A stretch of 11,970 nucleotides of DNA from Chrysomallon squamiferum (Eukaryota; Mollusca; Gastropoda; Neomphalida; Peltospiridae), in assembly GCA_012295275.1 (NCBI GenBank), contig CM022677.1, positions 9,496,134 to 9,508,103 of the forward strand, written 5' to 3'. Below, piece after piece: positions 11,348-11,970 of this stretch. A program made the position numbers and the translations under genes. Below the pieces are notes generated by a model that worked only from the letters and a program-made list of their open reading frames with translations, did not search any database and was not told where the DNA came from. The stretch's first letter is position 1; every line of letters starts with the position of its first letter.

Positions 11348-11613
11348 TATATGTAACTAAGAGAAACGACTGAGTATTTGTGTCAGCGAGTTAATTAACA
11401 GAGACTACCTACAATAAATTGTTTTATTAAAACTACTTCATACTGCCACTACTACGACTTTTACTATGCTTGTTACTTCATATAACGACTACTACGACTA
11501 TTAATTCTGAAATATGTTTATTTTAGCAATTTGTCCCTTTACTGACTGCTTCAGGCCATGCCCCAATGGCTTTGTAATCGATAAATACGGATGTCAGACT
11601 TGTCAGTGTAAAC
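129..11613 (+). CDS. Spliced span of a multi-domain antistasin/WAP protein gene (internal part, both ends outside the window)
   Basis: This entry is the genomic span of one spliced gene; its exons are listed separately. I assembled 23 intact exons, all phase 1 to phase 1 with GT donors and AG acceptors, totalling 1818 nt (606 codons). Hand-joining gives no stop codon at any junction. The domain order is alternating antistasin-like (6 Cys, pattern C-x4-C-x2/3-C-x10-C-x2/3-C-x-C) and WAP modules (8 Cys, C-x9/10-C-x8-C-x5-C-x5-CC-x3-C-x4-C). Antistasin-like and WAP domains are established serine-protease-inhibitor folds of secreted proteins; secretion is inferred from cysteine content because the N-terminus is not in the window. 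The product is unusually rich in Arg. Three further exon-like blocks (973-1050, 3790-3867, about 7046-7113) are decayed and left out of the join. It could be two adjacent genes, split for instance at the minisatellite, but no stop or start supports that. Confidence 0.75.
352..444 (+). CDS. Exon 2: WAP domain, N-terminal half (Cys1-4)
   Basis: Acceptor aaatag, donor gtaac, 93 bp, phase 1-1. The alternative acceptor 4 bp downstream (cag before GTGTCC) would break phase, so the start is set by frame. It encodes C1-PSVRYVDFRR-C2-RRMRVRRQ-C3-SRKRK-C4-PR, whose C2-x8-C3-x5-C4 spacing matches the WAP four-disulfide core. Fourteen of 30 residues are Arg or Lys, exceptional for a WAP domain. The residue after Cys2, equivalent to P1 in SLPI-type inhibitors, is Arg. 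It pairs with the next exon to complete the domain. Confidence 0.75.
734..781 (+). CDS. Exon 3: WAP domain, C-terminal half (Cys5-8)
   Basis: Acceptor ttttag, donor gtaaag, 48 bp, phase 1-1. It encodes GKVCCPGICGSSRC and a short basic tail (LRR): the CC-x3-C-x4-C end of a WAP domain. Joined to exon 2, the C4-x5-CC spacing (PRGKV) is right for WAP. The donor is gtaaag, whereas the twin exon at 3555-3602 has gtaagc; the single extra A may weaken the site or be a sequencing indel. Confidence 0.72.
973..1050 (+). pseudogene. Decayed antistasin exon (type B, copy 1)
   Basis: This block sits where copy 2 has its intact type-B antistasin exon (2443-2523) and aligns with it over its length. Here the first Cys codon is lost and the middle cysteine region has changed. 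Read in the exon phase it stops after five in-frame codons (at atg tag), with further stops beyond. It is 78 bp, still a multiple of three. The acceptor (ttatttcag) is intact and the donor is a weaker G|gtagta. Skipping it joins exon 3 to exon 5 in frame (C+CC, Pro), so the gene survives its loss. Inclusion would truncate the protein. Confidence 0.75.
1171..1257 (+). CDS. Exon 5: antistasin-like module (type C, copy 1)
   Basis: Acceptor aactttcag, strong donor gtaagt, 87 bp, phase 1-1. It encodes RCPRLRCRLGCRHGYLKDRYGC and then CRC: six Cys, with the GYLKDRYGC segment typical of the antistasin core. The predicted P1 residue (after Cys2) is Arg. Compared with its paralogue at 2644-2730, two adjacent residues differ before Cys3 (LG instead of RR). 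The previous intact exon is exon 3, because the block between is a pseudo-exon. Confidence 0.78.
1258..1621 (+). other. Intron between copy 1 and copy 2, AT-rich with TTTA/TTA repeats
   Basis: This 364-bp stretch has no supportable exon. Its middle (about 1461-1572) is low-complexity TTTA and TTA repeat. The part around 1290-1345 resembles the intron after exon 10 (about 2765-2815), consistent with the older module duplication. Confidence 0.65.
1461..1572. repeat. (TTTA)n/(TTA)n low-complexity tract
   Basis: Tetranucleotide TTTA units run first, followed by TTA triplets and TTTA again. The tract is intronic and creates a short hydrophobic open frame (1414-1602) that is not a gene. Confidence 0.85.
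1622..1705 (+). CDS. Exon 6: antistasin-like module (type A, copy 2)
   Basis: Acceptor ttttttacag, donor gtaag, 84 bp, phase 1-1. It encodes CPRIRCSRWCPYG, a basic loop, NRYGC, then KICSCR. It is diverged from type A of copies 1 and 3; notably the residue after Cys2, the predicted P1, is Ser instead of Arg. Confidence 0.8.
1822..1914 (+). CDS. Exon 7: WAP domain, N-terminal half (copy 2)
   Basis: Acceptor aaatag, donor gtaaac, 93 bp, phase 1-1. It is nearly identical to exons 2 and 12 in protein; the visible change is Pro for Arg two residues before Cys3 (RVRPQC). The spacings C-x10-C-x8-C-x5-C are conserved. Confidence 0.75.
1915..2238 (+). other. Intron inside the WAP domain (copy 2)
   Basis: This 324-bp AT-rich intron contains no coding block. 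It is recognisably related to the introns at 445-733 and 3268-3554 in its 3' part (agaatatatgtgtataata-like and attcagta segments), so the module duplicated together with its introns. Confidence 0.6.
2239..2292 (+). CDS. Exon 8: WAP domain, C-terminal half (copy 2)
   Basis: Acceptor atattttag, strong donor gtaagt, 54 bp, phase 1-1. It encodes GKICCPGICGSRRC followed by IRVR. It is six bases longer than exons 3 and 13, giving a longer basic linker after the last Cys. Confidence 0.73.
2443..2523 (+). CDS. Exon 9: antistasin-like module (type B, the only intact copy)
   Basis: Acceptor ttattccag, donor gtaac, 81 bp, phase 1-1. It encodes CPRRKCRRCRYGYVKNRYGC and then STCRCK, with six cysteines. 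It has only two residues between Cys2 and Cys3, where the other modules have three, which may disturb the canonical inhibitory loop. The equivalent exons in copies 1 and 3 are pseudo-exons with stops. Confidence 0.78.
2644..2730 (+). CDS. Exon 10: antistasin-like module (type C, copy 2)
   Basis: Acceptor taactttcag, donor gttagt (weaker than the gtaagt of the paralogues), 87 bp, phase 1-1. It encodes RCPRLRCRRRCRHGYLKDRYGC and then RTCRCR. Six Cys; predicted P1 Arg. Confidence 0.78.
2954..3037 (+). CDS. Exon 11: antistasin-like module (type A, copy 3)
   Basis: Acceptor tttacag, donor gtacg, 84 bp, phase 1-1. It is identical to exon 1 except that it lacks the 3-bp His insertion between Cys4 and Cys5, so it probably shows the ancestral length. 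Predicted P1 is Arg. Confidence 0.8.
3175..3267 (+). CDS. Exon 12: WAP domain, N-terminal half (copy 3)
   Basis: Acceptor aaatag, donor gtaac, 93 bp, phase 1-1. I see the same sequence as exon 2, with 14 basic residues out of 30 and cysteines 1-4 of a WAP domain. Confidence 0.75.
3555..3602 (+). CDS. Exon 13: WAP domain, C-terminal half (copy 3)
   Basis: Acceptor ttttag, donor gtaagc, 48 bp, phase 1-1. It carries cysteines 5-8 as GKVCCPGICGSSRC. The donor is the standard gtaag type, unlike the gtaaag of its twin exon 3. Confidence 0.73.
3790..3867 (+). pseudogene. Decayed antistasin exon (type B, copy 3)
   Basis: This block has the same 78-bp sequence as 973-1050, with the same lost first cysteine and the same early in-frame stop (atg tag). 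The acceptor ttatttcag is kept and the donor is G|gtagta. Because both copies share the lesions, decay came before the 2.8-kb duplication. Skipping joins exon 13 to exon 15 in frame. Confidence 0.75.
3988..4074 (+). CDS. Exon 15: antistasin-like module (type C, copy 3)
   Basis: Acceptor aactttcag, donor gtaagt, 87 bp, phase 1-1. It is the twin of exon 5, with one synonymous change (CGT for CGC before Cys5). Six Cys; predicted P1 Arg. It is the last exon before the minisatellite intron. Confidence 0.78.
4322..5900. repeat. AT-rich minisatellite, about 42-bp unit, some 35-40 imperfect copies
   Basis: Tandem units have the core ctgtagtagctagtaatag followed by acagatatcaatgtatgatga. Unit length is mostly 41-43 bp. 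The left end is degraded, with shortened units. A near-perfect 43-bp subarray starts at 5431, 5474, 5517 and 5560, using the variant spelling caatatctcaatg. The array lies wholly inside the intron between exon 15 (donor 4075) and exon 16 (acceptor ending 5960). Because some units are 42 bp, short open frames appear on both strands, but length variants break them, so I do not call them genes. Confidence 0.92.
5961..6044 (+). CDS. Exon 16: antistasin-like module (diverged)
   Basis: Acceptor ttacattcag, donor gtaaaa, 84 bp, phase 1-1. It encodes CPKVGCLRICPNGFKTNRYGC and RTCRCK. The CPNGF and RYGC blocks make this the most canonical antistasin module so far. The predicted P1 (after Cys2) is Leu, not Arg, suggesting a different protease preference. 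It is much less Arg-rich than the upstream array. Confidence 0.82.
6045..6271 (+). other. Intron, AT-rich
   Basis: A 227-bp intron with a short CA/CG-rich stretch (cacgcacgcacacag near 6211-6225). No coding block is seen. Confidence 0.6.
6272..6364 (+). CDS. Exon 17: WAP domain, N-terminal half (diverged)
   Basis: Acceptor cataccag, donor gtacgt, 93 bp, phase 1-1. It encodes GC1-APVRPVSQFW-C2-GKRPVIIQ-C3-SATRR-C4-PR. The cysteine spacing (10, 8, 5) equals that of exon 2 although most other residues differ, which strongly supports the domain call. The residue after Cys2 is Gly. The acceptor was chosen because it is the only AG just upstream that keeps phase 1. Confidence 0.72.
6365..6856 (+). 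other. Intron within WAP domain, CAA/CCA/ACT triplet-rich
   Basis: A 492-bp intron. Positions about 6390-6640 are low-complexity CAA, ACT, CCA and ATT triplets. No exon is supported, and the reverse-strand open frame across it (6259-6480) is a by-product of the triplets. Confidence 0.6.
6857..6910 (+). CDS. Exon 18: WAP domain, C-terminal half (diverged)
   Basis: Acceptor cttttttcag, strong donor gtaagt, 54 bp, phase 1-1. It encodes GMVCCPDQCGSRFC followed by RPFK. With exon 17 it completes an eight-Cys WAP domain with C4-x5-CC spacing. Confidence 0.75.
7046..7113 (+). pseudogene. Broken antistasin exon at the head of the 3' array
   Basis: The 3' part matches the antistasin exons at 8866, 10676 and 11527 (ggccatg, then tatggcttt, then gtcagtgtaaac and a gtaag donor), and the upstream attctgaaat flank is also shared. 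The 5' end has lost about 20 bp, including the acceptor AG and the first Cys codons. One base is missing after ggcttt, so the frame runs into a stop (ttt taa). It cannot be spliced in as a normal exon. Skipping it joins exon 18 to exon 20 in frame. Confidence 0.75.
7168..7680. repeat. (TAC/ACT/ATT)n triplet-rich intron tract
   Basis: A degenerate run of TAC, TGC and TTA triplets fills most of the intron before exon 20. The strand is G-poor. Its 3' part (from about 7501) is near identical to 9288 onward. No gene is present. Confidence 0.85.
7764..7859 (+). CDS. Exon 20: WAP domain, N-terminal half (3' array, unit 1)
   Basis: Acceptor attcacacag, strong donor gtaagt, 96 bp, phase 1-1. It encodes DWRC1-PRYKFSPAL-C2-FRRPRRRE-C3-SPFRK-C4-PR. 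The C1-C2 gap is 9 instead of 10; the other gaps match WAP. The predicted P1 after Cys2 is Phe. It is basic (11 Arg/Lys of 31). Confidence 0.75.
7909..7948. repeat. (AAAT)n microsatellite, unit 1
   Basis: About ten AAAT units in the intron that splits the WAP domain. The orthologous tract in the next unit (9696-9731) is one repeat shorter. Confidence 0.9.
8109..8162 (+). CDS. Exon 21: WAP domain, C-terminal half (3' array, unit 1)
   Basis: Acceptor ttattcag, strong donor gtaagt, 54 bp, phase 1-1. It encodes GNICCPGPCGSWKC and VRTR, cysteines 5-8 of the WAP domain started in exon 20. Confidence 0.77.
8163..8865 (+). other. Intron with degenerate TAC/ATT repeats
   Basis: A 703-bp intron. The first about 210 bp are ordinary AT-rich sequence shared with 9946-10173. 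The remainder is degenerate triplet-type repeat (TAC, TAT, GAC) up to the acceptor of exon 22. No coding block is seen. Confidence 0.65.
8866..8952 (+). CDS. Exon 22: antistasin-like module (3' array, unit 2)
   Basis: Acceptor tttattttag, donor gtaaga, 87 bp, phase 1-1. It encodes ICPFTDCFRPCPNGFVIDKYGC and then QTCQCK, a textbook six-Cys antistasin core with the Asp-x-Tyr-Gly-Cys block. The predicted P1 after Cys2 is Phe. Unlike the 5' array it is not strongly cationic. An open frame begins at an ATG in the acceptor tract (8853) and runs through the donor into the intron, but the AG and GT sites and the identical exons at 10676 and 11527 argue for normal splicing. Confidence 0.85.
9000..9480. 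repeat. (TAC/TGC)n intron tract with a 24-bp higher-order repeat
   Basis: This is triplet-rich sequence in the intron after exon 22. Within it, 9157-9311 is a tandem 24-bp unit starting ttactattactgc (starts at 9157, 9181, 9205, 9253, 9277, 9301, with one imperfect unit at 9229). Read in the exon frame it would give an eight-residue Thr-rich repeat. Confidence 0.88.
9551..9646 (+). CDS. Exon 23: WAP domain, N-terminal half (3' array, unit 2)
   Basis: Acceptor attcacacag, donor gtaagt, 96 bp, phase 1-1. By eye it is identical in nucleotides to exon 20, so the same WAP half with Phe after Cys2. Confidence 0.75.
9696..9731. repeat. (AAAT)n microsatellite, unit 2
   Basis: About nine AAAT units, the counterpart of 7909-7948. 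Confidence 0.9.
9892..9945 (+). CDS. Exon 24: WAP domain, C-terminal half (3' array, unit 2)
   Basis: Acceptor ttattattcag, donor gtaagt, 54 bp, phase 1-1. It is identical in nucleotides to exon 21 (GNICCPGPCGSWKC) and completes the WAP domain begun in exon 23. Confidence 0.77.
9946..10675 (+). other. Intron with degenerate TAC/TAT repeats
   Basis: A 730-bp intron, the counterpart of 8163-8865. The first part is conserved and the rest is diverged triplet repeat. The 82-residue open frame at 10306-10554 is Tyr/Ile-rich repeat translation with no domain and is not called. Confidence 0.65.
10676..10762 (+). CDS. Exon 25: antistasin-like module (3' array, unit 3)
   Basis: Acceptor tttattttag, donor gtaaga, 87 bp, phase 1-1. 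It is identical in nucleotides to exon 22, including about 45 bp of following intron. Predicted P1 is Phe. The WAP exon pair expected after it is missing, so the next coding exon is another antistasin module. Confidence 0.84.
10806..11190. repeat. (TAC/ACT)n triplet-rich intron tract
   Basis: Degenerate TAC, TGC and ATT triplets follow exon 25. The stretch from about 11060 (ttactattactctattac) matches the introns before exons 20 and 23. Confidence 0.85.
11259..11343. repeat. (TC)n microsatellite, about 42 units
   Basis: An uninterrupted TC dinucleotide tract of about 85 bp. It lies where the other units have the acceptor of the WAP-N exon. Homology to the other units stops just before it (about 11245) and resumes near 11436. 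Confidence 0.95.
11527..11613 (+). CDS. Exon 26: antistasin-like module (3' array, unit 4)
   Basis: Acceptor tttattttag, donor gtaaga, 87 bp, phase 1-1. It is the third identical copy of the exon at 8866 and 10676, with six Cys and predicted P1 Phe. The junction with exon 25 (C+CA, Pro) is in frame. The gene continues past the right edge; the remaining 357 bp are intron. Confidence 0.84.
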
Positions 11614-11970
11614 GTAAGACTATTTACAGTGAAATCAAAATACATTTTCGAATTCTTTACTGCTGCTGCTACTACTACTACTGCTGGTCCTACTACTGCT
11701 ACTACTACTACTATTACTTCTACTATTATTACTACTATTACTACTACTACTCCTGCCGCTGTTACTACTACTACTACTACTACTGCTATTACTACTGCTG
11801 CTGTTAATACTATTTTTATCTTAATTATTACTGCTCTACTACTATTGTTATTACTTTTACCTTTATTATTACTACTACTCTACTACTACTACCACTGCTA
11901 CCACTACTCATTATCTATACTATTCATTTCTCTTTTCTAATTCTCTCACTCCTCTCTCTCTCTCTCTCTC
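11614..11970 (+). other. Intron start with TAC triplets and a terminal (TC)n tract
   Basis: The sequence after exon 26 is TAC/TGC/ATT triplet repeat from about 11658 to 11930, then a (TC)n tract from about 11952 to the window end. Open frames over it are repeat translation. A TC tract again appears at the place preceding a WAP-N exon, as in unit 3. Confidence 0.7.

Overview
The window is eukaryotic genomic DNA and almost certainly animal. It is AT-rich and carries short coding blocks (48-96 bp) flanked by GT...AG introns, with abundant simple repeats (TTTA, TAC, AAAT, TC) and a large minisatellite. No bacterial-style gene is present. The encoded domains (antistasin-like and WAP/four-disulfide-core) and the triplet-repeat-rich introns suggest a marine invertebrate, perhaps a mollusc or annelid and possibly a cephalopod. 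That placement is a guess from texture, not a sequence match.

Everything recognisable belongs to one plus-strand gene that enters at the left edge and leaves at the right edge. I see no initiator Met, signal peptide, terminal stop or poly(A) region. I read 23 intact coding exons and 3 decayed ones. Every intact exon starts and ends in intron phase 1, so exons can be added, lost or skipped without shifting the frame. Joined, the intact exons give 1818 nt (606 codons) with no stop inside an exon or at any junction. The product is a cysteine-rich, strongly basic string of small disulfide domains. Six-cysteine antistasin-like modules (about 28 residues, one exon each) alternate with eight-cysteine WAP modules, each split over two exons (Cys1-4 and Cys5-8).

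Layout. Positions 1-4082 hold three copies of a five-exon module (antistasin A, WAP-N, WAP-C, antistasin B, antistasin C). Copies 1 and 3 (1-1265 and 2826-4082) are almost identical through introns as well, and in both antistasin B is a pseudo-exon. Copy 2 (about 1622-2730) is older and intact. Positions 4322-5900 hold a roughly 42-bp minisatellite inside the next intron. Positions 5961-6910 hold one diverged antistasin-WAP set. From about 7040 to the right edge lies a second, independent tandem array of roughly 1.8-kb units (antistasin exon, TAC-rich intron, WAP-N, WAP-C). Its first antistasin exon is broken, its second unit is complete, its third has lost the WAP pair next to a long (TC)n tract, and its fourth starts at 11527.

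Both domain types are known serine-protease-inhibitor folds, and cationic WAP proteins are also known as antimicrobials. A secreted multi-headed inhibitor or cationic defence/structural protein is therefore plausible. The actual role cannot be read from this sequence.
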